From Candidatus Poribacteria bacterium (GTDB lineage: Bacteria; Poribacteria; WGA-4E; JAJRTO01): a DNA stretch of 33,003 nucleotides. The DNA is taken from NCBI GenBank assembly GCA_024278235.1, contig JAJRTO010000285.1:1-33003 (forward strand), in the 5' to 3' direction. Shown piece by piece: positions 15,870-25,653 of the stretch (positions are counted from its first letter, which is position 1; every line of letters begins with the position of its first letter). The position numbers and the translations under genes were made by a program. The notes under the pieces were generated by a model that was given only the letters and a program-made list of their open reading frames with translations, ran no database searches and was not told where the DNA came from.

Positions 15870-17060
15870 ATGTCTACTCAATGCTGCTTTTTTAATGCTT
15901 TTCACCGTTTTCGTTTCACCTTAACCAACAGGCTTTATCCTACCATTTCTATTCTCTGTCGAACGGGTTTATCTCGTAGTTCATCCCACGGTTCACTCTT
16001 GGTTCTTCAGCTCGCCTGTGTACTCATCCTTTATTCTCTCGTGCTCCCATGCTTACCGGCGCTTGCTGATCCAGAGACCGACCGGGCCTGTCTATCGAAA
16101 TGTCATGGACAGCTAAAGCGTCAGGTTGAAATCCAGGGTAAGCTGGCGATGCACGTGGATGTGGCTGCACTCCGTAGCTCAATCCACCAACAGCTCTCCT
16201 GCCTTGACTGTCACCAGGCAATCGCGCAAATCCCTCATAAGGAACCCATTGCACCTGTCGACTGTGTGGATTGTCACTACAAGGGAAATCCGCGTCATGC
16301 TCCCGGGGGAGGGGAATACCGGGATTATGTGGAGAGTGTGCATGGTCAGATTCAAGAGGATGGCAAGAAAAGACCTCGCTGTATCGATTGTCATGGCACG
16401 CACGATATTCGGCCACCAAGCGATGAACAATCGCGGATCTACAAGATGCGTATTCCTGAGACTTGTGGCCAATGCCATACGGGGATTTACGAGGAATACG
16501 AGCAGAGCGTTCATGGACAGGGATTGCTCCGGGATCGTGTACTGGACGCGCCGGGTTGCGTGGATTGTCATGGGATTCACAGGATTCTATCACCTGAAGA
16601 TCCTCTGTCAAGTGTGTACCCTACTCATGTGAGTCAGACATGTGCTCACTGTCATGATGCCGTAGAGATTGTGGGGAAATATGGCGTCTCCACAGGACGT
16701 GTTGTTTCCTATCAGCAGAGCTACCATGGCCTGGCGAATAAATATGGAGTGCGCGCCATCGCTAATTGTGCGAGTTGTCACGGAGCCCATAATATTCTGC
16801 CGTCAACCGATCCAGCATCCTTGATTCATCCAGATAACCTACATCAAACCTGTGGTCAGGCAAATTGTCATCCCCAAGCGGTCGAATCCTTTGCTCTTGG
16901 TCCCGTTCATCTGGGAGTGGTGTCGCCTCCCTACGATATCGCCAAGTGGATTCAGAACGCGTATATAGCCCTGATCGTGCTGGTGATTGGTGGAATGCTA
17001 CTGCACAATATACTTGACTACATCAGCATACGTCGGAGGAAGAGGCATGGTTTCCACTGA
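15870..17060 (+). CDS. Membrane-anchored multiheme cytochrome c (about 9 hemes)
   Basis: 396 residues from ATG 15870 (GGGAGA just upstream). A long N-terminal part precedes a hydrophobic export segment (VLQLACVLILYSLVLPCLPALA) ending before DPETD. Seven CXXCH motifs are seen, plus CLSKCH (CX3CH) near the N-terminus and CGQANCH (CX4CH) near the end, so about nine hemes. Between them are repeated SVHG / SYHG elements whose His may be distal heme ligands. A C-terminal helix (AYIALIVLVIGGMLLHNIL) with a basic tail anchors it in the inner membrane with the hemes in the periplasm. The stop overlaps the start of the cytochrome b gene (17047). This arrangement matches menaquinol-oxidising cytochrome c/b pairs, for example Geobacter Cbc-type complexes. 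The N-terminal start is less certain than the rest. Confidence 0.9.
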   Translation: MSTQCCFFNAFHRFRFTLTNRLYPTISILCRTGLSRSSSHGSLLVLQLACVLILYSLVLPCLPALADPETDRACLSKCHGQLKRQVEIQGKLAMHVDVAALRSSIHQQLSCLDCHQAIAQIPHKEPIAPVDCVDCHYKGNPRHAPGGGEYRDYVESVHGQIQEDGKKRPRCIDCHGTHDIRPPSDEQSRIYKMRIPETCGQCHTGIYEEYEQSVHGQGLLRDRVLDAPGCVDCHGIHRILSPEDPLSSVYPTHVSQTCAHCHDAVEIVGKYGVSTGRVVSYQQSYHGLANKYGVRAIANCASCHGAHNILPSTDPASLIHPDNLHQTCGQANCHPQAVESFALGPVHLGVVSPPYDIAKWIQNAYIALIVLVIGGMLLHNILDYISIRRRKRHGFH

Positions 17061-17736
17061 ACCAATCATTGAACGCCTGAATCGCCAGGAACGGATTCAA
17101 CATATGGTGATGCTCCTGGCTTTTACCACATTGACTATCACCGGTTTTCTGGTTTTTCTGCCTGAGAGATATGTCACATTTATAGGAACACCTGCTGAAA
17201 GTTTCTTTCAATGGCGTGGTTACATCCATCGGTTCGCGGGACTACTCACGGTGCTCGTCAGCATTTATCATATTGGCTATATCATTTTCACGGAGCGTGG
17301 GCGATGGTGCCTTCGTGAGTTACTGCCCTGTAAGAGAGATCTCACCGACCTGTGGCAAATGATGCAACACTTTCTTGATCCCAAGAAACCGATCCCGCGG
17401 TTCGGTTGGTACAATTACGTATAAAAGGCAGAGTACTGGGCGTTAGTATGGGGGACAGTCGTCATGACATTGACAGGATTCCTGCTGTGGTTTGAATCCA
17501 TGGTTCCTAAGCTCTGGCTTGATATTGCGACTGTCGTCCACCGCTACGAAGCCATCTTAGCGGTGCTGGCTATCATCGTGTGGCATTTCTATCACGTCCA
17601 CTGGAAACCCGGAGTTTTTCCCATGAGTTCTGTATGGCTCACCGGTCGCATCTCAGAAGAGGAACTGCGCGATCATCATCCACTAGCTTATGAAACGGTG
17701 ATGAAGAAGCTGGGGAAGGAATCCAATGAGTCCTGA
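17047..17736 (+). CDS. Cytochrome b subunit of quinol oxidoreductase, interrupted by in-frame TAA
   Basis: ATG 17047 has GGAGG immediately upstream and overlaps the previous gene. A TAA at 17422-17424 ends the frame after 125 residues at YNYV. The same frame continues directly as KAEYWALVWGTVVM, which is the expected continuation of this family (usually an acidic or Gln residue in place of the stop). The full product would be about 229 residues with four or more membrane helices and paired His ligands (RIQHMVM, HRFAG...YHIGY, HRYEA...WHFYHVHW), typical of the formate-dehydrogenase-gamma / cytochrome b561-like di-heme subunits that oxidise quinol. The downstream half could only start at ATG 17464. 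It overlaps the next cytochrome gene by 11 bases. The TAA may be a sequence error, a variant, or a real knockout of the quinol-oxidising step. Confidence 0.88.
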
Positions 17737-19936
17737 AATTCGTCTACCTCGTCCTGGGAGACGTTTTGCTATGATTGCTGTGATCGTCAGTGCGGTGGTT
17801 CTCATCGGGACTGTGGTGTCCATAAAGGCAACGTCACGTCCCAAGTTCTGCCGAAGCTGTCACTTCATGGAAACCTACTATGATTCCTGGGCTCGCTCGA
17901 CTCACAATGAGACAGCATGCATCAAATGCCACTATCCGCCAGGGATTAAGGGGGTGGTGGCCAGGCAGTATAGAGCCGTCATAGGAATGGCGATGTTCAT
18001 AACGGGCCGCTACAGCGATGAACCACGCGCGGAAGTGTCGGATGCCAACTGTCTTGCCGATGGATGCCATGCTGGGCAGCTCGTCAACGATGAAGTGATC
18101 TACCGGGGAGTCGCTTTCAGTCACGATAGACATCTGACAGATGAGACACGTGGAAAGCATCTGCGCTGCACGAGTTGCCATTCACAGATTGTGCAGGGCG
18201 ATCATATGACGGTCACTGAAAACTCTTGTTTCTTGTGTCACTTCAAACGCACTGCAAATAATGGCTCGCTCTCCGGTGGTCCTTCATGTCACGCAGCTCC
18301 TCCGGATCCCGTACAATACCGTGGGATCCGCTTTACCCACGCGGATGTTCTGGGGAAGGGGGCTGATTGCCAGATGTGCCATGTCTCTGTGGTAGAAGGC
18401 GATGGTGTCGTTCCCCAGGAACGATGTTACACCTGCCATGATAAGCCCGAACGCATCGCTCAGTATGAAGTCAGTGATCTCCTGCATGAAAACCATGTGA
18501 CGAAACACGCGATTGACTGTTTGCAGTGTCACCTGCGAATCAAACATCAGAAGAAGGAGATCTTCGAGGCGCTATCGATTGATTGTCAGAAATGTCACCC
18601 AGACCACCACGCAGCTCAAAAAGAACTCTATATGGGTGTTGGTGGTAAGAATGTGGGATCTCAACCGGATGTGATGTTTCTTGCCCGGGTCAGTTGCCCC
18701 GGATGCCACGTTGTTCATGGAGGGGATGAAGTTCAGGGGGTCACGGAAGAGGCAACTGCGAAGTCATGTGCCATCTGTCATGGAGAGGGATATGCTCATA
18801 TGGAAGAGCAATGGAAGCAGGGATTGCAGCGTCTGTTGCAGCAGATCGAACCTTCCACGAAGATAGTCGCAGATGAATTGGCACGTCTTGGCCCTAATGT
18901 TCCTGCGGAGGCACAAGAACTGTTCCGTAATGCTTCCCATAATATTGAACTGGTGAGCTATGGTCGAGGGGTACACAACATCCAATACTCCCAACGTCTG
19001 CTGCTTCAGGCCAACGCGGACCTGGTCCGTGCCCTCGAGTTTGCTCGTTCATCCAGATCGCTTCCTCCTATCCAGCCGGTGAAGTATGAATCTGGGTGTA
19101 AGACCTGCCATTTCGGCATCGAGACCAAAGCTCTCGATGTTTATGGAAAGCGTTTTGAGCACGACTCGCACTTACTGGATGCCAACCTGAGCTGTGGTGC
19201 ATGTCATAGCAGCCAGCCTAAGGGGCAGCCGGGGCATGGTGAAACGCCGATCACAGCGGCGCAATGCATGCAGTGCCACCACCAGACAGACCAAGTGAGC
19301 TGTGCAACCTGCCATGAAGTGCTGCCGGCGGTTCTCGCCTATAGCAACAGTAGCTTCGACCATCGCGTACATGTGGAGAAGGCCAAGCTCACATGCACCA
19401 AATGTCATTCTACCGATGCACAGCGATCCTTTTTCGGGAATTGTTCCTCGTGTCACCATGATGCCTCTGTGATCGATGTGGAGGGACGCTGTACAAGCTG
19501 TCATAGAGCCCAGACAGCCATGTTCAAGGGAGATTCCTACCAGCGTCCAAGCGTCAAGTACGACATGGAACTGGAGTGTGTCGATTGCCACGCGGGGGAT
19601 GCCGGAGGGATTGAGCGTGCACAGCCTGAAAGATGTCTCTTCTGTCATACAGAAGATGATGGCTATGCAACCGTGACGGCCGCAATTCAGCAGCGTACAC
19701 AGGAGCGGATGATTCAGATAGACACGACATGGGGAAAAGTCCGGGCTTTGCTGAAGGCTATCGAGTCGCCTGAGATTTCTGCCAAGCTGGATGCCATTGT
19801 GAAGGATGTGACCTTTGTCAGACAGGACCGTAGCAACGGTCTCCACAATCCTGAACTCACCGATCAGCTACTCAGTGCTGCCCAAAATCAGCTTGACCAG
19901 TTGCTCAGAGAGATCACAGACGAAATTCAGCGTTAA
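17726..19936 (+). CDS. NapC/NirT-like membrane-anchored cytochrome c with about 20 hemes
   Basis: 736 residues starting at ATG 17726 within the end of the cytochrome b gene. An N-terminal helix (RFAMIAVIVSAVVLIGTVVSI) is followed by KFCRSCHFMETYYDSWARSTH and CIKCHYPPG, the NapC/NirT signature of quinol-linked cytochromes. I count 19 CXXCH and one CLADGCH (CX4CH). One further site reads GGPSCH, where a Cys at the second Gly would give CPSCH, so a heme site may have been lost. A heme-free helical stretch lies near the middle (EEQWKQGLQRLLQQIEP to LEFARSSRS), and the C-terminal about 90 residues are also helical and heme-free. Together with the two preceding genes it probably forms an inner-membrane quinol:cytochrome c complex that passes electrons along a long periplasmic heme wire. 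Multiheme and NapC-like features are seen; complex formation is inferred. Confidence 0.92.
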   Translation: MSPEIRLPRPGRRFAMIAVIVSAVVLIGTVVSIKATSRPKFCRSCHFMETYYDSWARSTHNETACIKCHYPPGIKGVVARQYRAVIGMAMFITGRYSDEPRAEVSDANCLADGCHAGQLVNDEVIYRGVAFSHDRHLTDETRGKHLRCTSCHSQIVQGDHMTVTENSCFLCHFKRTANNGSLSGGPSCHAAPPDPVQYRGIRFTHADVLGKGADCQMCHVSVVEGDGVVPQERCYTCHDKPERIAQYEVSDLLHENHVTKHAIDCLQCHLRIKHQKKEIFEALSIDCQKCHPDHHAAQKELYMGVGGKNVGSQPDVMFLARVSCPGCHVVHGGDEVQGVTEEATAKSCAICHGEGYAHMEEQWKQGLQRLLQQIEPSTKIVADELARLGPNVPAEAQELFRNASHNIELVSYGRGVHNIQYSQRLLLQANADLVRALEFARSSRSLPPIQPVKYESGCKTCHFGIETKALDVYGKRFEHDSHLLDANLSCGACHSSQPKGQPGHGETPITAAQCMQCHHQTDQVSCATCHEVLPAVLAYSNSSFDHRVHVEKAKLTCTKCHSTDAQRSFFGNCSSCHHDASVIDVEGRCTSCHRAQTAMFKGDSYQRPSVKYDMELECVDCHAGDAGGIERAQPERCLFCHTEDDGYATVTAAIQQRTQERMIQIDTTWGKVRALLKAIESPEISAKLDAIVKDVTFVRQDRSNGLHNPELTDQLLSAAQNQLDQLLREITDEIQR

Positions 19937-19969
19937 GGTAGGGTGCTTCGGGGCGGGAGGAATAACCAG

Positions 19970-19998
19970 AAACCCGTTTTCTTGGAGAAAACGGGTTT
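19970..19998. terminator. Bidirectional hairpin terminator between cytochrome operon and groEL
   Basis: A perfect 13-bp stem (19970-19982 with 19986-19998) closes a 3-base TGG loop. The stem carries CCCG/CGGG and A/T-rich ends, so each strand gives a T-rich tail. It sits 34 bases after the cytochrome stop and about 36 bases after the convergent groEL stop, and can serve both. Confidence 0.85.
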
Positions 19999-20034
19999 CT
20001 CATCCTGCATCAACCAAGATAATCTGACAGTATA

Positions 20035-21711
<1,677 letters not shown>

Positions 21712-21999
21712 TTATTCAATGACTGCCAGAATATCGCTCTCGCGCATGATCACGAGTTCTTCGTTCTCGACGGTCACTTCTGTTCCGGAGTACTTTCCAT
21801 AAAGTACCGTGTCTCCTACTTTGACGGTCATCGCAACCTGCTTGCCATCGTCATTTTTCTTACCAGGACCAATCGCAACCACCTTTCCCTCTGCGGGTTT
21901 CTCTTTCGCAGTATCGGGGATGATGATTGCACCGACTTTTTCTTCGACTTCTTCTTTCGGCTTAATCACAACACGATCAGCCAAAGGTTCCAAAGCCAT
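21712..21999 (-). CDS. groES: Co-chaperonin GroES
   Basis: 95 residues from the ATG at 21997-21999, with GGAGG on the minus strand (22008-22012). A longer in-frame extension to 22071 has no support. The sequence [40 protein letters not shown] contains the mobile-loop region ([13 protein letters not shown]), and [15 protein letters not shown] is the usual beta-barrel core. Family members form a heptameric lid on GroEL. It is the first gene of the groESL operon, downstream of a good promoter and a perfect CIRCE element, so heat-shock control by HrcA is expected. Nothing abnormal is seen in this gene, in contrast to groEL. Confidence 0.97.
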   Translation of the reverse strand: MALEPLADRVVIKPKEEVEEKVGAIIIPDTAKEKPAEGKVVAIGPGKKNDDGKQVAMTVKVGDTVLYGKYSGTEVTVENEELVIMRESDILAVIE

Positions 22000-22106
22000 A
22001 ACTATATCCTCCAGGAACTTCTTCAGATTGAGAGCCTGCTTCAGGAGATGATCAGAAAGATCAGTTGGCAAACTCCCATCTCATAAACCATACATTGAAC
22101 GGGTTG

Positions 22107-22133
22107 TTAGCACTCGGAAGCTCCGAGTGCTAA
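22107..22133. promoter_or_regulatory. CIRCE operator (HrcA binding site)
   Basis: TTAGCACTC (22107-22115), 9-bp spacer, GAGTGCTAA (22125-22133): a perfect CIRCE inverted repeat. It begins 12 bases after the -10 box of the groES promoter, so bound HrcA would block transcription start. The spacer is itself nearly palindromic. Confidence 0.98.
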
Positions 22134-22144
22134 TAGCGGGGTAG

Positions 22145-22173
22145 ATTATAACATTGCAGATCAGGGAAGTCAA
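22145..22173 (-). promoter_or_regulatory. groESL promoter
   Basis: On the minus strand TTGACT (22168-22173), a 17-bp spacer and a perfect TATAAT (22145-22150). The CIRCE element follows directly downstream. Confidence 0.9.
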
Positions 22174-22219
22174 GGGCATTTTCAGGAATATTCATCGCTC
22201 TGGTGCCCACTAATAGGAC

Positions 22220-23962
22220 TCAGACATAGTAGGCTTTGGGCTCTGATTTTTTCTTCTTTCTCCTCTTTTTCCCTTTCTTACCTTGCACCTTTTTGGGCAG
22301 ACTTTCGGCTGGGGATTTCTTCTTCGTCGTGCGTGGATCCGCTGCTTTCCGCTCTTGTTCCCTGGCAAGTTTCTGTTCTTCGTAGCTTTGGTAGTTGCCG
22401 ATCCAAAGCGTCGTTGTACCACCCTCAAAGACAAGCACTTTGTTGATCAGCTTGTTCAGGAAGTACCTATCATGTGATATGATAAATATCGTGGCAGGAT
22501 ATTCAGCAAGTGCTTTTTCCAAAGCTTCACGCGCTGGGATGTCGAGATGATTGGTGGGCTCATCCATGAGAAGAACGTTCGCATTTTGCAGAAGCAACTT
22601 GGCCAACATGATGCGGCTTTGCTGGCCCCCGCTCAATTCACCCACCTGCTTGAACACATCATCGCCACTGAACAGAAACCTACCCAGGAAGGTTCGGACT
22701 TCTTCTTGTGTCCAGTCAGGGCGTAACTCCCAGATCTCTTCCATCAGCGTGTTTTCTCTGTTGATGCCGGTGTGTTCCTGATCATAATATCCAAAACGGA
22801 GATTATGCCCGATTTTGAGCATCCCCACGGTCGGTTGTTACTCGCCCAGGATCATCCGGAAGAGGGTCGTTTTGCCAGCACCGTTGGGACCGAGGATCCC
22901 CACGACATCCTTTCGGTAAATCTCGAAGTTCAGATCCTGAAAAACCTGCTTCTCACCATACGATTTGGAGAGATTCTTCACCTGTAGGATGTCGTTACCT
23001 CCCCGAATTTCAGGTGTAAATCGCAGGCGCATGGAGTTAGGTTCAGCGTCCGGTCGTTCAATACGCTCCATGCGATCCAGGAGTTTCTGACGCCCTTGTG
23101 CTTCTCGCGTGCGTTGCCCTGCCATATTGCGCCGGATGAACTCCTCATTATGTTCGATAAGACGCTGCTGCTGACGATACTGACGTTCCTGTGTGAGCCG
23201 TTCCGTTTGGCGAAGTTCGACATACTTATCGTAGTTCCCACGATACTCGTAGAGGCGATGTCTCCGGAGTTCCGCCGTCTTATGAGTCACCTTGTTCAGA
23301 AAGTACCGATCATGGGATACGATTACCGCGGCCCCTTTGTATTCGACATTGAGGAAGTTCTCTAGCCACTCAATCGCGCGGATGTCCAGATGATTTGTCG
23401 GTTCATCGAGAAGAAGCAAATCCGGCTCCTCCAACAGCAACTTGGCAAGTACTCCCCGGTTCTTTTGGCCTCCACTCAGTACCCCAATCGGTAGACGAAA
23501 ATCCTCCTCAGAAAATCCCAGTCCACCGAGGATGGAATCTACACGGTACTCATAAAGATAGCCGCCTTCGCGTTCATAGGTATCTTGGAGTCGGGCATAG
23601 CGTTCCAGCAGCACATCTGTATCGGCATCTGGTTGTGCCATCGCCTCTGTCGCATCTTCCATCTGCTGCTCCAGATCTTTCAGATGCCGAAAGACCTGGA
23701 GCATCTCCTCGCGCAATATAACATCGCCAGGAAGGCTTGGCTTCTGGCTAAGATAGCCGACACGCAGCCCACGAGCACGATTTACGGAACCACTGAAATC
23801 CTCCTGTATCCCAGCGATGATTTCAAGTAGGGTGGTCTTACCCGTTCCATTGGCACCGATCAAGCCGATGCGATCCTTCGCGTGGATCGACCATACGATG
23901 TCCTCAAGGATGAGATCCGGGTCATAATGCTTTGTGATATGGTTTATCTGCACAAGAGACAT
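22220..23962 (-). CDS. ABC-F family ATPase (ribosome-associated type), interrupted by in-frame TAA
   Basis: 580 codons plus one internal stop. ATG at 23962 has AAGGA just upstream. NBD1 has GANGTGKTT, LSGGQKNRGVLAKLL and LLLLDEPTNHLD; NBD2 has GPNGAGKTT, LSGGQQSRIMLAKLL and VLLMDEPTNHLD. An Arg/Gln-rich linker (QERQYRQQQRLIEHNEEFIRRNMAGQRTRE) lies between, and there are no membrane helices, the hallmark of ABC-F proteins that act on the ribosome E-site or give antibiotic protection. A TAA at 22838-22840, just after the NBD2 Walker A (FRMILGE), cuts the frame. QPTVGMLKIGHNLRFGYYDQEH continues in frame, so everything from there on would be lost. The literal pieces are 22838-23962 and 22220-22828. 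The C-terminus is a very Lys-rich tail (KGKKRRKKKKS). Subfamily (Uup, YfmR or YdiF-like) is not resolved. Confidence 0.93.
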
Positions 23963-24045
23963 GGGAATCCTTCTATACTTCTCTTTCTACAACCCAAATT
24001 TGCTCCCCACCATGATAGTAAGGACCTCGCTGGAAATCACCATAG

Positions 24046-25092
24046 TCATGATAGAGTTGCTGAAACAAACTCTCTTACGATAGTTCCTGTGCCTTTGCTT
24101 TGGAAGGCAACGAGCATCTCATAGGCTTCTTTATAAGCGGCATCCGTGACTTTCTGCTTCACCTCATCCGGCAATCCGAGTGTTTCTTCGAGGTAGACGG
24201 CATTGGCATATTCCATACCGAGCTTTTCAAGTCCCAATGCTTGCCTGCGTTCTTCGGCCCATGCTTCGTATTTTGCTTGAAGCCCATCGACATTATCGAG
24301 CAGGACATTCTGCCAGAGGGTTCCCACGTTCCCCTTCAGTACACCCACTTTGGCAAATTCAACAATCTGGTCCAGTGGTGTCCCTGTAATGCCATGTTGA
24401 GCGATCCGCAGCCCTGTGGCTTCATAAATCTCCTGGGTTCGGCCCGTCGCAACCTGGACGACCTCGCCAGGATCATAGTTCCCATGTTTACTGCCATTGT
24501 TGATCGCAAGCAGATCGGGTTGAATACCGGCGTCATTGAGACGTTTCTTGTATTCCACCGCTTCCTCGACAGTAGTATAGCCTTTTTCAGTCGTAATCTC
24601 TCCGAGTTCTGCCTCTAGACCAAGCTCAGCCTCGATGATAGGGCGTGCGACGGTCGTCATGAGTGCGACATTTTCGGGGATTGAGAGAAAGGATGGATCC
24701 ACTCCAAACGATGTGAAACCAGCTTCGATCTCAAGAGCGATCAGATCTTGTGCTTCCCAGATTTGCTGTTTGTTCACCTGCTTGAGTTGGATATGATCGC
24801 CGTGTAGAAAATAGAGTGCATCAGGGTAATCCTGGGCGTACTCATGGACGAACTTCGCATAGGATGCGGGGTCCATTCCCGAGAGACTATGGTCTCCATC
24901 AGGATACAACCCTTCGATGTTCGTGAGATAGATCTCGCGTTTAGACAATTCAAATGCCACGACAGCATCGAGTTCTTCGGCAGCTTTCAGAATCCCTGGA
25001 ATTACCAGTGGGTTACGAGTATTGCATGCCATAATGATCGAAGGCACATCTTGCAGTGCTTTCCATACATGTGCGCCATTTACAGCGGCCAT
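24046..25092 (-). CDS. Class II fructose-bisphosphate aldolase-like protein
   Basis: 348 residues from the ATG at 25090-25092, which has GGAGG upstream; the more upstream frame start at 25119 has none. The protein is a TIM-barrel of the class II (metal-dependent) aldolase type. Visible features are an N-terminal VPSIIMACNTRNPLVIPGILKAAEELDAVVAFELS, the metal-site region YFLHGDHIQL (usually HxDH), LLAINNGSKHGNYDPGEV (the GxxHG phosphate/metal loop) and IAQHGITGTPLDQI (a third His near a phosphate loop). The substrate would be fructose-1,6-bisphosphate or a related ketose bisphosphate, giving dihydroxyacetone phosphate plus an aldehyde in the cytoplasm. The sequence differs enough from standard Fba that the substrate is not certain. 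It stands alone between ABC-F and a divergent small gene and has its own promoter. Confidence 0.8.
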   Translation of the reverse strand: MAAVNGAHVWKALQDVPSIIMACNTRNPLVIPGILKAAEELDAVVAFELSKREIYLTNIEGLYPDGDHSLSGMDPASYAKFVHEYAQDYPDALYFLHGDHIQLKQVNKQQIWEAQDLIALEIEAGFTSFGVDPSFLSIPENVALMTTVARPIIEAELGLEAELGEITTEKGYTTVEEAVEYKKRLNDAGIQPDLLAINNGSKHGNYDPGEVVQVATGRTQEIYEATGLRIAQHGITGTPLDQIVEFAKVGVLKGNVGTLWQNVLLDNVDGLQAKYEAWAEERRQALGLEKLGMEYANAVYLEETLGLPDEVKQKVTDAAYKEAYEMLVAFQSKGTGTIVREFVSATLS

Positions 25093-25128
25093 AGAGATAT
25101 TCCTCCAGAAATCAGTCAAATTGCTATG

Positions 25129-25157
25129 AGTTTACAATAAGGGCAAAGACTTGTCAA
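25129..25157 (-). promoter_or_regulatory. Promoter of the aldolase gene
   Basis: On the minus strand a perfect TTGACA (25152-25157), a 17-bp spacer and TAAACT (25129-25134, 4 of 6). The start codon lies about 37 bases after the -10. Confidence 0.65.
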
Positions 25158-25240
25158 CGACTTCTGGGACTTCCCTGTAAGAATCCGGAGGTTCAGGTGA
25201 CCAATATCAAAGAACAACACTCGAAACTTAAAGAGGTCTC

Positions 25241-25561
25241 ATGATGAAAAAGCTAACGCAAGAAGAAAAAGAACTGTTGAGAGCAAAGATAGAGAACCAG
25301 CAGCAATACACGCGAAAAAAAGAACAGAGTCTCATTCGACTCAAACATCACCAGCATCGGACCAGTATTGTGCTCAGGAACTGGTTGCCGTCAGCAAATC
25401 TGATGTCACATCAGGGATATGCAAAGCGGCTTCGCGCGTCCAGGCGTAAAGAAGCTTTCTCTCACGTCTTTGACCGTGAGAAACCACTAAGGCATATTGA
25501 ATTGACAGATACGGAAAGGAAGCAGTTGAAAGAGCGACTGGATACTCATCTGGAACGGTAG
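25241..25561 (+). CDS. Small basic hypothetical protein
   Basis: 106 residues from ATG 25241 (a second ATG follows immediately), with AGAGG about 7 bases upstream. I do not recognise a family. It begins MMKKLTQEEKELLRAKIENQQQYTRKKEQ and ends ELTDTERKQLKERLDTHLER, two amphipathic charged helices that could pair or form a coiled coil, around a central basic stretch (RLKHHQHRTSIVLRNW, RLRASRRKEAF). Very Lys/Arg/Gln-rich and Cys-free, with no signal peptide or membrane segment. Cytoplasmic and possibly nucleic-acid-binding, but that is only inferred from composition. It is flanked by its own 148-bp upstream gap and by a promoter for the next gene, so it may be a one-gene unit. Confidence 0.55.
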   Translation: MMKKLTQEEKELLRAKIENQQQYTRKKEQSLIRLKHHQHRTSIVLRNWLPSANLMSHQGYAKRLRASRRKEAFSHVFDREKPLRHIELTDTERKQLKERLDTHLER

Positions 25562-25584
25562 ACGGCACGGAGCGACAGTTCTGT

Positions 25585-25613
25585 TTGCTCCCGGTAGGTG
25601 GGTGTGCTAGAAT
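25585..25613 (+). promoter_or_regulatory. Promoter of the amidohydrolase gene
   Basis: TTGCTC (25585-25590), 17-bp spacer, TAGAAT (25608-25613) with TGC before it (extended -10). It is 41 bases before the start codon at 25654. Confidence 0.65.
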
Positions 25614-25653
25614 AGGGGTATTTCATACTAACAGGGAAGACAGGTGGTGTTCC

